From Salticus scenicus (taxonomy: Eukaryota; Arthropoda; Arachnida; Araneae; Salticidae): a DNA stretch of 64,000 nucleotides. The stretch lies in NCBI GenBank assembly GCA_963930645.1, contig OZ005662.1:99246436-99310435 (forward strand). The letters are read 5' to 3'. Position numbers and translations under genes: made by a program. Positions 44,030 through 57,359 of the stretch are shown here, piece after piece; the first letter of the stretch is position 1; each line of letters starts with the position of its first letter. A model generated the notes under the pieces. It searched no databases and was not told the origin of the DNA. It saw only the letters and a program-made list of their open reading frames with translations.

Positions 44030-46560
44030 TAATATTGTTTCAAAGCTTTAATGGCATTGTTCTGAGAAGCACATATTTTTATATTAGGACCTGTGCGTGT
44101 AACAGTTTTGTTTTAAAGGTATGCGTTGATAAAGTTCAAGAGTGGACAATAATTAATGCTGAAAATAAAAACATTGTTTTAAGACTGCGCACTGAAGTTT
44201 ATCATTAAATAAAAACTGAGCAACAATGGATAATAAAAGAACATTGTTTCAGTGCTCCGAACATTTATTATCAAAAGATTTTTTTCAAATAATTTTAGTG
44301 TGTAAAAATTATGATTTAAAACAACGATATTGTAATACCTTTACCAGTGTCATCTGAACAAAAATCATCATTATGAATCAACAATACTAAGGTTACATAT
44401 TGAATTTTATCATTATAAAAGCATACGAAGCAACAATGGGCAATGGTTATTAATAATAATGACATTTCTAATAATAATATATTATTTCAATGCTTTAATG
44501 GCATTGTTCAGAGAAGCATATTTTTTAATGTAAGACTGTGTGCGTGAAACAGTTTTGTTTTAAAGGGATGCACTGATAAAGTTCAAGAATGGACAATAAT
44601 TAATGCTGAAAATAAAAACATTGTTCTAAGACTGTGCACTGAATTTTATCATTAAAAGAAAAACTGAGCAACAATGGATAAAAAAGAATATTGTTTCATT
44701 GCTTCGAACAATTATTATCAAAAGCATATTTTCATATGATTTTGTGTGTGTAAAAATTATGTTTTAAAACAACGATATTGTTAACCATTAACAAAACCAT
44801 CTGAACAAACAAAAATGAACATTATGAATCGATAATTCTAAGGCTGCATATTTAATTTTATCATAATAAAAGCATAAAAAAGAACAATGGTCAAAATAAC
44901 CATAATAATATTAATAATATTAAAAATAAATTGTTTCAATGCATCAATGGCACTGTTATATAGTTTTAAAACAACGATATTGCTAACTTTTAACACTGGC
45001 ATCTGAACAAATTATCATCATTTTGAACCAACAATACCAAGGCTGCATAATGAATTTTATCATTGTAAAAGCATAAAAAGACACAAAAGTCAACATAATA
45101 TTAATAATATTGACAATAATACAAATAATACATTGTTTTCAATCTTTAATGGCATTGTTCAGAGAAGCGGATAATTTTTAATATAAGGTTGTTTGCGGGT
45201 AACAATTTTCTTTTAAAGTAATGGCATTGATAAAATTCAAGAATGGACAAAAATTAATGGTTAAAATAAAAACAATGTTCTGGGTAAGTAATAATAAGAC
45301 CGCGAATTGAATTTTATCATTTAAATAAAAACTGAGCAACAATGAATAATAAAAAAAAAAACATTGCTTCAGATCTCCGAATATTTATTATCAAAAGCAC
45401 TTTTTCATATGATTTTGTATGTGTTTAAATTATGTTTTAAAACAACGATATTGTTAACATTTAATAATGTCATCTGAACAAAAAAAAATTGCATTATGAA
45501 TGAACAATACCAAGACTGCGTATTTAATTTTTTTCATTATAAAAGCATAAAAGGCAACAATTTTCAAAATAATGATAGTAATAAAATATTGTTTCAAAGC
45601 TTTATTGTCATTGTTTTGAGAAGCAGATATTTTTTATATAAGGCTCTGTGCGTGTAACAGTTTCCTTTTAAAGGGATGCATTGATAAAGTTCAAGAATGG
45701 ACAATAATTAATGCTGAAAATAAAAACATTGTTCTAACACTATGCACTGAATTTTATCATTAGAAAAACTGAGCAACAATGGATAACAAAGAAGATTGTT
45801 TCAGTGCTTCGAACAATTATTATCAAAGGCATTTTTTCATATGATTTTCTGTGTGTAAAAATTATGCTTTAAAACAACGATATTGTTAACCTTTAACAAT
45901 GCCATCTAAACAAAAAAATTTCATTAGGATTCAACAATACCAAGGCAGTATATTGAATTTTATCATTATAAAAGCATAAAAGGCAACAATGGTCAAAATG
46001 ATAATAGTAATAATGTTTCAATGATTTAATGGCGTTGTTCTGAGAAACATATTTTTTTTTTTTTTTTTTATACAAGGCGCTATGCGTGTAACAGTTTTCT
46101 TTTAAAAGGATGCATTGATAAAGTTCAAGAATGGACGATATTTAATGCTGAAAATAAAAACATTGTTCAAAGACTGCGTACTAAATTTTATCATTAAATA
46201 AAAAACTAAGCAACAATGGATAATAAAAGAACATTGTTTCAGTGCTCCAAACATTTAATAAACATTTCTGAATAATAAACATGAAGACTGTGTATTGAAT
46301 TTTAACATTAAATTAAAAACAGAGCAATAAAGGAGTATAAAACAAGAATGTTTCAGTGCTTCGGACAATTATTAACAAAGGCCTTTTTTTCCAATGATTT
46401 TGTGTGTGTAAAAGTTATGTCTTAAAACAACGATATTGTTAACATTTAACATTGTTTTTTGAACAAAAATTCCTTACTTTAACTCAACAATATCAAGGCT
46501 TTATATTGCATTTTATCCTTATAAAAGCATAAAAAAACAAGAATGGTCAAAATAATAATA
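44030..46560. repeat. Satellite array block III with half-unit rearrangements
   Basis: Anchors are near 44217, 44666, 45334, 45770, 46208 and 46320. Two intervals are abnormal. Between 44666 and 45334 half A breaks at about 44957 and jumps into half B (GTTTTAAAACAACGATATTG). Between 46208 and 46320 a half B is cut after about 45 bp and continues as the end of half A. Both are explained by exchange between the related halves. The open frame at 45893-46075 is satellite sequence, not a gene. Confidence 0.88.
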
Positions 46561-47325
46561 ACAATCTATATAATATTTCTCTAACGTGGTCCACTTCCGA
46601 TTATATTTGTAGAAACGATACGATAGTGATAATAAAATACGCGAGGAGTTAAAAATATACATAAGAAATATTTAAGAACTTGGACTCAGTTCAGTGATTT
46701 AATTAATAATAATAATAAAAAAAAATGACGACATTTGACCATTTGTTTGATGAAATAATTTTATAGAAAAATTTATTTTTAAAATTTGCATTAAAATTGG
46801 CATCTTTAAAATCTTTACAAGCGTCGTTTTAAGCCTAGCAGTACTTTAAAGATATAAACATGATATGAACTTCAGTGTCAGAAATTGACTAAAAAACGAA
46901 AAATTAAGAAGTATAATAAAATAGGTACTAAATTTTGTTAAAAAAAAAAGCCAAAATGAATAAATTAATATTTAATTTAAAAGGCATCGCCTACAGGACG
47001 GAAAATTTAAAAAATTGCCATGTGTGTTCTATACTAAATATGTCATGCCCGGAGCCTGAGAATGTATGAAAACTGGATCGTTAAACATAAATTTCATTTT
47101 GAAATTTTTCTTTGAATGATTTTGGGTTAACTATCGTTAGCGTTTCATCCCCCCCCCCCCCAAGAAGGAAAAAAAAACTAATAATAATTTGGCTTCTGAA
47201 GAATTAAAATTTATATTGGGTGTTGAAATTGGTATATGACTTGTAAAAAAACTTCAAATTTTAAAAGTAAATAAAAAAGAAGATAGATAATGCAAAAATT
47301 TCGCAAGGGTTTGATGGTAGTGACA
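46560..47325. other. Non-satellite insert of about 750 bp
   Basis: Satellite ends after CAAAATAATAATAACAA and resumes at GTGACAATAATAATAAAAATACATTG. The insert contains TCCACTTCCGATTATATTTG, a CATGCCCGGAGCC word and a run of 12 C (about 47151-47162). It has no open frame of note and no inverted or direct ends that I can see. It is not similar to other parts of the window. Confidence 0.6.
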
Positions 47326-47831
47326 ATAATAATAAAAATACATTGTTTCAGTGCTTTAATGGCATTGATCTGAGAAGCAGATTTTTTTTTATATAAAGCT
47401 GTGTGCGTGAAACAATTTTATTTTAGAGTGAGGGCATTGACAAAATTAAAAAATGGACAATAATTAATGCTGAAAATAAAAACATTGTTCGGAATAATTA
47501 ATACTAAGCCTCCGTTTTGAATTCTATCATTTAAATAAAAACTGAGCAACAATGGTTAATAAAAGAACATAGTTTCAGTGCTTCGAACAATTATTATCAA
47601 AAGCATTTTTTCCATATGATTTTGTGTGTGTAAAAATTATGTTTTAATACAACGATATTGTTAACATTTAACAAAGTCATCTGAACAAAAAATCCTCATT
47701 ATGAATTGATAATACCAAGGGAGTATATTGAATTTTATCATTATAAAAGTATAAAAAGCAACAATGGTAAAAAAAAATAAAAATAATAATACATTGTTTT
47801 AATTCTTCAATGCCATTGTTATTCTAAGCAG

Positions 47832-47873
<42 letters not shown>

Positions 47874-49302
47874 AAAGGTTGTTGGCGATTAACAATTTTG
47901 TTTTGAAGCGATGAGATTTATAAAATTAAAGAATGGACAACAATTAATGCTGAAAACAAAAACATTGTTCTGTATATTTAATAATAAGACTGCGTATTGA
48001 ATTTCATCATTAAAATAAAACAGAGAAAAAATGGATAATAAAAGAGCATTGTTTCAGTGCTCCGAACATTTATTATCAGAAGCATTTTTTCATATAATTT
48101 TGGGTGTGTAAAAATTTTGAATTAAAACAACGATATTGTATACATTTAACAATGTCATGCAAACAAAAATGTTCATTATGAATCAACAATACAAAGGCCT
48201 ACAAATAAAAATGGTCAAATGCTAATAATAAGAATGACAATACTAATAATAATACATTGTTTTAATGGTTCAATGACAGTAATCTGTGAAGCATATTTTT
48301 TAATGTACGGCTGTTTTGAAGGGATGCATTAATAAAGTTCATTAATGAACAATATTTAATACTGAAAATAGAAACATATTTCTCAATAGTTAATAATAAG
48401 ACTGCGTACTGACTTTTATCATTAAAAGAAAAACTAAGCAACAATGGATAAAAATAAACATTGTTTCAGTGTATCGAACAATTATTATCAAAATCATCTC
48501 TTCATATGATTTTTTGCGTGTAAAAATTATTATTTAAACAACGATATTGCTAACATTAATATTGTCATCAGAACAAAAAATTTTCATTATGAATCAACAA
48601 TTCCAAATCTGCATATTGATTTTTATCATTATAAAAGCATAAAATGCAACAATGGTCAAAATGATAATAGTAATAATATAATTTTTCAATGCTTTAATGG
48701 TATTGTTCTGAGATGCAGATTTTTTTTTTTTTTTTAATGTATTGATGGCATTGATAAAATTCAAGACGGGACAACAATTAAAGGTGAAAATAAAAACATT
48801 GTTCTGACTAAGTAATAATAAGACTGCGAATGGAATTTTATCATTAAAATAAAAACTGAGCAACAATGGATAATATAAGAACATTGTTTCAGTGCTCCAA
48901 ACATTTATTACCAAAATCATTTTTTAAAATAATTTTGTGTGTGTAAAAATTACGATTTAAAACAACGATATTGTTAATATTTAACACTGTCATCTGAACA
49001 AAAATCATCATTATGAATCAAAAATTCCAAGGCTACATCTTGAATTTTATTATTATAAAAGCATACGATGCAACAATGGGCAAATGTTGACAATGATAAT
49101 GACAATACTAATAATGATATTTTCTTTCAATGCTTTAATGGCATTGTTCTGAGAAGCATATTTTTTAATGTAAGGCTGTGTGCGTGTAACAGTAATGATT
49201 TAAAAGGATGCGTTGAATTTAAAGGATGCTGAGAATAAAAACATTTTTCTGAATAATTAATACTAAGACTGTGTACTGAATTTTATTATTAAAATAAAAA
49301 CT

Positions 49303-52045
49303 GAGCAACAACGAATAAATAACAACATTTTATCAGTGTTTTGAACAATTAATATGAAAAGCAACTTTTTCATATGATTTTGTGTGTGTAAAAATTATTG
49401 TGTAAAAATTATGTTTTAAAACAACGATATTGTTACTATTTATCAATGTCATTTGAACAAAATGTCATAACTATGAATCAACATTACAAAGGCTGCATAT
49501 GGAATTTTATCATTGTAAAAGCGTAAAAAGCAACAATATTCCAAATAATATTAATAAGTATGACAATAATAATAATAATACATTGTTTCAATACTTTAAT
49601 GCCATTTCTGAGAAGTGGATTTTTTTATATAAGGTTGTTTGCGAATAACAATTTTCTGTTAAAGCGATGGCATTGATAAATTTCATGAATGGACAATAGT
49701 TAATGCTGAAAATAAAAACATTATTCTGAAAAAGTAATAATACGACTGCGTTTTGAATTTTATCATTAAAATAAAAACTGAGCAATAATGCATAATGAAA
49801 GAACATTGTTTCAGTGCACCGAACATTTATTTTCAAAATCATTTTTTCAAATAATTTTGTTCGTGTAAAAATTATGATTTAAAACAACGATATTGTATAC
49901 ATTCAACAATATTATCTGAACAAAAATCATCATTATGAATCAACAATACCAAGGCTACATATTGAATTGTTTCATTATAAAAGAATACGAAGCAACAATG
50001 GGCAAATGAAAATTATAATAATGACAATACTAATAATAATACATTGCTTCAATACTTTAATGGCATTGATCAGAGAAGCGTATTTTTTAATGCAAGGCTG
50101 TGTGAGTGTACGAGTTTTGTTTTAAATGGATGCATTGAAAAATTTCAAGAATGGGCAATAATTAATGCTGAATATAAAAACTTTCTTCTAAGACTCTGCA
50201 CTGAATTTTATCATTTAAAGAAAAACTGGGCAACAATTGATAAAGAAACACATTGTTTCAGTGCTTCAAACAATTATTATCAAAAGCTATTTTTCATATG
50301 ATTTTGTGTGTGTAAAAATTATGTTATAAAACAACGCTATTGTTAACATTTAACAATGTAATTTCAACAAAATATCATAACTACAAATCAACAGTACAAA
50401 GGCTGCATATTTAATTTTATCATTGTAAAAGGATAAAAAGCAACAATGGTCAAAATAATAATAATGATAACACATTGTTGCAATGCGTCAATGGCATTGT
50501 TATTCGAAGCAGATTTATATATATATAAGTTTGTGTACGATTAACTATTTTGTTTTAAAGCGATGGCATTTATAAAATTGAAGAATGGACAACAATTAAT
50601 GCTGAAAACAAAAACATTGTTCTGTATATTTAATAATAAGACTGCGTAATGAATTTTATTATTAAAATAAAACAGAGAAACAATGGATAATAAAAGAACA
50701 TTGTTTCAGTGCTCCGAACATTTGTTATCAAAATGATTTTTTAAAATAATTTTGTGTGTGTAAAAATTATGATTTAAAACTACGATATTGTATACATTTA
50801 ACGATGACATCAGAACAAAAAATTTTATTATGAATCAACAATACCAAGGTTACATATAGAATTTTATAATTATAAAAGCCTACAAAACAACAAAGGTCAA
50901 ATGCTAATAATAAGAATGACAATACTAATAATAATACATTCATTTAATGTTTCAATGACAGTAATCTGTGAAGCGTATTTTTTAATGTATGGCTGTTTTG
51001 AAGGAACGCATTGATAAAGTTCATGAATGAACAATATTTAATACTGAAAATAAAAACTTTTTTCTGAATAAAAACTTTTTTCTGACATTTATCATTAAAA
51101 GAAGAACTGAGCAACAATGGATAAAAATAAACATTGTTTCAGTGTATCGAACAATTATTATCAAAATCATCTTTTCATATGATTTTGTGCGTGTAAAAAT
51201 TATTGTGTAAACATTATGTATTAAAACAACGATATTGTTAACATTTAACAATGACATCTGAACAAAATATGATCATTATGAATCAACAATACCAAGGCGT
51301 CATACTGAATTTTTTCATTGTTAAAGCATAAGAAGCAACAACGGTAAAGAAAATAATAATAATAATGACAATAATAATAATAATACATTGTTTTTATACT
51401 TAATGGCATTGTTCTGAGAAGCGGATTCTTTTTTATATAAGATTGTCTGCGAGTAACAATTTTCTTTTAAAGGGATGACATTGATAAAATTAAAGAAAGG
51501 ACAGTAATTAATGGTGAAAATAAAAACGTTGTTCTCAATAAGTAATATGAAGACTGCGTATTGAATGTTATCATTAAAATAAAAACTGAGCAACAATGGA
51601 TAAAAATGAACGTTGTCAGTGCTTCGATCAATTATTAACAAACACATTTTTTCATGTGATTTTGTGTGTGTAAAAATTACGTTTTAAAACAACGATATTG
51701 TTAACATTTAACACTGTCATCTGAACAAAAATTATCATTATGAATAAAAAATTCCAAGGCTACATATTGAATTTTATCATTATAAAAGCATACGATGCAA
51801 CAATGGGCAAATGTTGACAATGATAATGACAATACTGATAATGATACATTCTTTCAATGCTTTAATGGCATTGTTCTGAGAAGCATATTTTTAATGTAAG
51901 GCTGTGTGCGTGTAACAGTAATGTTTTAAAAGGATGCGATGATAAAGTTCAAGAATGGACAATAATTAATGCTGAAAATAAAATTATATTTCTGAATAAT
52001 TAATACTAAGACTGTGTATTGAATTTTATTATTAAAATAAAAACT
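49303..52045. repeat. Higher-order repeat copy 1 (six units, 2743 bp)
   Basis: Six consecutive units of different type (R, S, T, U, V, then Q) run from anchor 49303 to anchor 52046. The V unit has AACAACGGTAAAGAAAATAATAAT (about 51335). The next six units repeat R, S, T, U in the same order with only scattered differences. Confidence 0.88.
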
Positions 52046-53268
52046 GAGCAACAATGAATAAAAAAGAAAATTTTTTCAGTGTTTTGAACAATTAATATGA
52101 AAAGCATTTTTTCATATGATTTTGTGTGTGTAAAAATTATTGTGTAAAAATTATGTTTTAAAACAACGATATTGTTACTATTTATCAATGTCATTTGAAC
52201 AAAATATCATAACTATGAATCAACAATACAAAGGCTGCAAATGGAATTTTATCACTGTAAAAGCATAAAAAGCAACAATATTCCAAATAATATTAATAAG
52301 AATGACAATAATAATAATAATACATTGTTTCAATACTTTGATGCCATTTCTGAGAAGTGGATTTTTTTATATAAGGTTGTTTGCGAATAACAATTTTCTG
52401 TTAAAGCGATGGAATTGATAAATTTCATGAATGGACAATCGTTAATGCTGAAAATAAAAACATTATCTGAATAAGTAATAATACGACTGCGTGTTGAATT
52501 TTATCATTAAAATAAAAACTGAGCAATAATGCATAATGAAAGAACATTGTTTCAGTGCACCGAACATTTATTTTCAAAATCATTTTTTCAAATAATTTTG
52601 TTCGTGTAAAAATTATGATTTAAAACAACGATATTGTATACATTCAACAATGTTATCTGAACAAAAATCATCATTATGAATCAACAATACCAAGGCTACA
52701 TATTGAATTGTTTCATTATAAAAGAATACGAAGCAACAATGGACAAATGAAAATTATAATAATGACAATACTAATAATAATACATTGCTTCAATACTTTA
52801 ATGGCATTGATCAGAGAAGCGTATTTTTTAATGCAAGGCTGTGTGAGTGTACGAGTTTTGTTTTAAATGAATGCATTGAAAAATTTCAAGAATGGGCAAT
52901 AATTAATGCTGAATATAAAAACTTTCTTCTAAGACTCTGCACTGAATTTTATCATTTAAAGAAAAACTGGGCAACAATTGATAAAGAAACACATTGTTTC
53001 AGTGCTTCACACAATTATTATCAAAAGCTATTTTTCATATGATTTTGTGTGGGTAAAAATTATGTTATAAAACAACGCTATTGTTAACATTTAACAATGT
53101 GATTTCAACAAAATATCATAACTACAAATCAACAGTACAAAGGCTGCATATTTAATTTTATCATTGTAAAAGGATAAAAAGCAACAATGGTCAAAATAAT
53201 AATAATGATAACACATTGTTGCAATGCGTCAATGGCATTGTTATTCGAAGCAGATTTATATATATATA

Positions 53269-53306
<38 letters not shown>

Positions 53307-54776
53307 TTTGTGTACGATTAACTATTTTGTTTTAAAGCGATGGCATTTATAAAATTAAAGAATGGACAACAATTAATGCTGAAAACAAAAACATTGTTCT
53401 GTATATTTAATAATAAGACTGCGTAATGAATTTTATTATTAAAATAAAACAGAGAAAAAATGGATAATAAAAGACCATTGTTTCAGTGCTCCGAACATTT
53501 ATTATAAGAAGCATTTTATCATATAATTTTGTGTGTGTAAAAATTTTGAATTAAACAACGATATTGTATACATTTAACAATGTCATGCAAACAAAAATTT
53601 TGATTATGAATCAACAATACGAAGGTAACATGTAGAATTTTATCATTAAAAAATCTACAGATCAACAATGGTCAAATGCTAACAATAAAAATGACAATAC
53701 TAATAATAATACATTGTTTTAATGTTTCAGTGACAGTAATCTGTGAAGAGTATTTTTAATGTATGGCTGCATTAATAAAGTTCATTAATGAACAATATTT
53801 AATACTGAAAATAGAAACATATTTCTCAATAGTTAATAATAAGACTGCGTACTGACTTTTGTCATTAAAAGAAAAACTAAGCAACAATGGATAAAAATAA
53901 ACATTGTTTAAGTGTATCGAACAATTATTATCAAAATCATCTCTTCATATGATTTTTTGCGTGTAAAAATTATTATTTATACCCCGATATTGCTAACATT
54001 AACATTGTCATCAGAACAAAAAATTTTCATTATGAATCAACAATTCCAAATCTGCATATTGATTTTTATCATTATAAAAGCATAAAATGCAACAATGGTC
54101 AAAATGATAATAGTAATAATATAATTTTTCAATGCTTTAATGGTATTGTTCTGAGATGCAGATTTTTTATTTTTTATTATTTTTTTTTTTTTTTATGTAT
54201 TGATGGCATTGATAAAATTCAAGAATGGACAACAATTAAAGGTGAAAATAAAAACATTGTTCTGAATAAGTAATAATAAGACTGCGAATGGAATTTTATC
54301 ATTAAAATAAAAACTGAGCAACAATGGATAATATAAGAACATTGTTTCAGTGCTCCAAACATTTATTACCAAAATCATTTTTTAAAATAATTTTGTGTGT
54401 GTAAAAATTATGATTTAAAACAACGATATTGTTAACATTTAACACTGTCATCTGAACAAAAATCATAATTATGAATCAAAAATTCCAAGGCTACATATTG
54501 AATTTTATTATTATAAAAGCATACGATGCAACAATGGGAAAATGTTGACAATGATAATGACAATACTAATAATGATATTTTCTTTCAATGCTTTAATGGC
54601 ATTGTTCTGAGAAGCATATTTTTAATGTAAGGCTGTGTGCGTGTAACAGTAATGTTTTAAAAGGATGCGATGATAAAGTTCAAGAATGGACAATAATTAA
54701 TGCTGAAAATAAAATTATATTTCTGAATAATTAATACTAAGACTGTGTATTGAATTTTATTATTAAAATAAAAACT
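52046..54776. repeat. Higher-order repeat copy 2 (six units, 2731 bp)
   Basis: The unit order is R, S, T, U, P, Q. The P unit with its T run (about 54167-54194) takes the place of the V unit of copy 1. The T unit carries a long (TA)n at about 53258-53304 where copy 1 has only a few TA steps. Confidence 0.88.
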
Positions 54777-55989
54777 GAGCAACAATGAATAAAAAAGAAC
54801 ATTTTTTCAGTGTTTTGAACAATTAATATGAAAAGCATTTTTTCATATGATTTTGTGTGTGTAAAAATTATTGTGTAAAAATTATGTTTTAAAACAACGA
54901 TATTGTTACTATTTATCAATGTCATATGAACAAAATATCATAACTATGAATCAACAATACAAAGGCTGCATATGGAATTTTATCATTGTAAAAGCATAAA
55001 AAGCAACAATATTCCAAATAATATTAATAAGTATGACAATAATAATAATAATAATACATTATTTCAATACTTTAATGCCATTTCTGAGAAGTGGATTTTT
55101 TTTTATATAAGGTTGTTTGCAAATAACAATTTTCTGTTAAAGCGATGGCATTGATAAATTTCATGAATGGACAATAGTTAATGCTGAAAATAAAAACATT
55201 ATTCTGAAAAAGTAATAATACGACTGCGTGTTGAATTTTATCATTAAAATAAAAACTGAGCAATAATGCATAATGAAAGAACATTGTTTCAGTGCACCGA
55301 ACATTTATTTTCAAAATCATTTTTTCAAATAATTTTGTTCGTGTAAAAATTATGATTTAAAACAACGATATTGTATACATTCAACAATGTTATCTGAACA
55401 AAAATCATCATTATGAATCAACAATACCAAGGCTACATATTGAATTCTTTCATTATAAAAGAATACGAAGCAACAATGGGCAAATGAAAATTATAATAAT
55501 GACATTTCTAATAATAATATATTATTTCAATGCTTTAATGGCATTGTTCAGATAAGCATATTTTTTAATGTAAGACTGTGTGAGTGTACAAGTTTTGTTT
55601 TAAATGGATGCATTGAAAAATTTCAAGAATGGACAATAATTAATGCTGAAAATAAAAACATTGTTCTAAGACTGTGCTCTGAATTTTCTCATTTAAAGAA
55701 AAACTTGGCAACAATTGATAAAGAAAAATATTGTTCCAGTGCTTCAAACAATTATTATCAAAAGCTATATTTCATATGATTTTGTGTGTGTAAAAATTAT
55801 GTTATAAAACAACGCTATTGTTAACATTTAACAATGTAATTTCAACAAAATATCATAACTACAAATCAACAGTACAAAGGCTGCATATTTAATTTTATCA
55901 TTGTAAAAGGATAAAAAGCAACAATGGTCAAAATAATAATAATGATAACACATTTTGCAATGCGTCAATGGCATTGTTATTCGAAGCAG

Positions 55990-56027
<38 letters not shown>

Positions 56028-57103
56028 GCATATATAAGTTTGTGTACGATTAACTATTTTGTTTTAAAGCGATGGCATTTATAAAATTGAAGAATGGACA
56101 ACAATTAATGCTGAAAACAAAAACATTGTTCTGTATATTTAATAAAAAGACTGCGTAATGAATTTTATTATTAAAATAAAACAGAGAAACAATGGATAAT
56201 AAAAGAACATTGTTTCAGTGCTCCGAACATTTATTATCAAAATCACTTTTTAAAATAATTTTGTGTGTGTAAAAATTATGATTTAAAACTACGATATTGT
56301 ATACATTTAACGATGACATCCAAACAACAATTTTCATTATGAATCAACAATACCAAGGTTACATATAGAATTTTATAATTACAAAAGCCTACAAATTAAC
56401 AAAGGTCAAAATCTAATAATAAGAATGACAATACTAATAATAATACACTGATTTAATGTTTCAATGACAGTAATCTGTGAATTGTATTTTTTAATGTATG
56501 GCTGTTTTGAAGGGATGGATTGATAAAGTTCATGAATGAACAATATTTAATACTGAAAATAAAAACTTTTTTCTGAATAGTTAATATTAAGACTGCGTAC
56601 TGACTTTCATTATTAAAAGAACTGAGCAACAATGGATAAAAATAAACATTGTTTCAGTGTATCGAACAATTATTATCAAAATCATCTTTTCATATGATTT
56701 TGTGCATGTAAAAATTATTGTGTAAACATTATGTTTTAAAACAACGATATTGTTAGCATTTAACAATGACATCTGAACAAAATATGTTCATTATGAATCA
56801 ACAATACAAAGGCTTCATACTGAATTTTTTCATTGTTAAAGCATAAGAAGCAACAACGGTAAACAAAATAATAATAATAATGACAATAATAATAATAATA
56901 CATTGTTTTTATACTTTAATGGCATTGTTCTGAGAAGCGGATTCTTTTTTATATAAGGTTGTCTGCGAGTAACAATTTTCTTTCAAAGCGATGACATTGA
57001 TAAAATTAAAGAAAGGACAATAATTAATGGTGAAAATAAAAAAGTTGTTCTGAATAAGTAATATGAAGACTGCGTATTGAATGTTATCATTAAAATAAAA
57101 ACT
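54777..57103. repeat. Higher-order repeat copy 3, partial (R, S, T, U, V)
   Basis: Five units in the order of copy 1 (anchors 55258, 55706, 56183, 56624, 57104). After V, the series continues with other types (W, X, Y, U, P, Y', U', P) until a new Q unit near 60870. Confidence 0.85.
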
Positions 57104-57328
57104 GAGCAACAATGGATAAAAAAGAACATTGATCCAGTGCTTCGAACAATTATTATCAAAAGCATTTTTTTCATATGACTTTGTGTGTGTAAAAATTATG
57201 TTTTAAAACAACCAAATTGTTAACATTTAACAAAGTCATCTGAACAAAAATTCCTCATTATGAATCGATATTACCAAGGCTGCATATTGAATTTTATCAT
57301 TATAAAAGAATGAAAAGCAGCAATTGTA

Positions 57329-57359
<31 letters not shown>

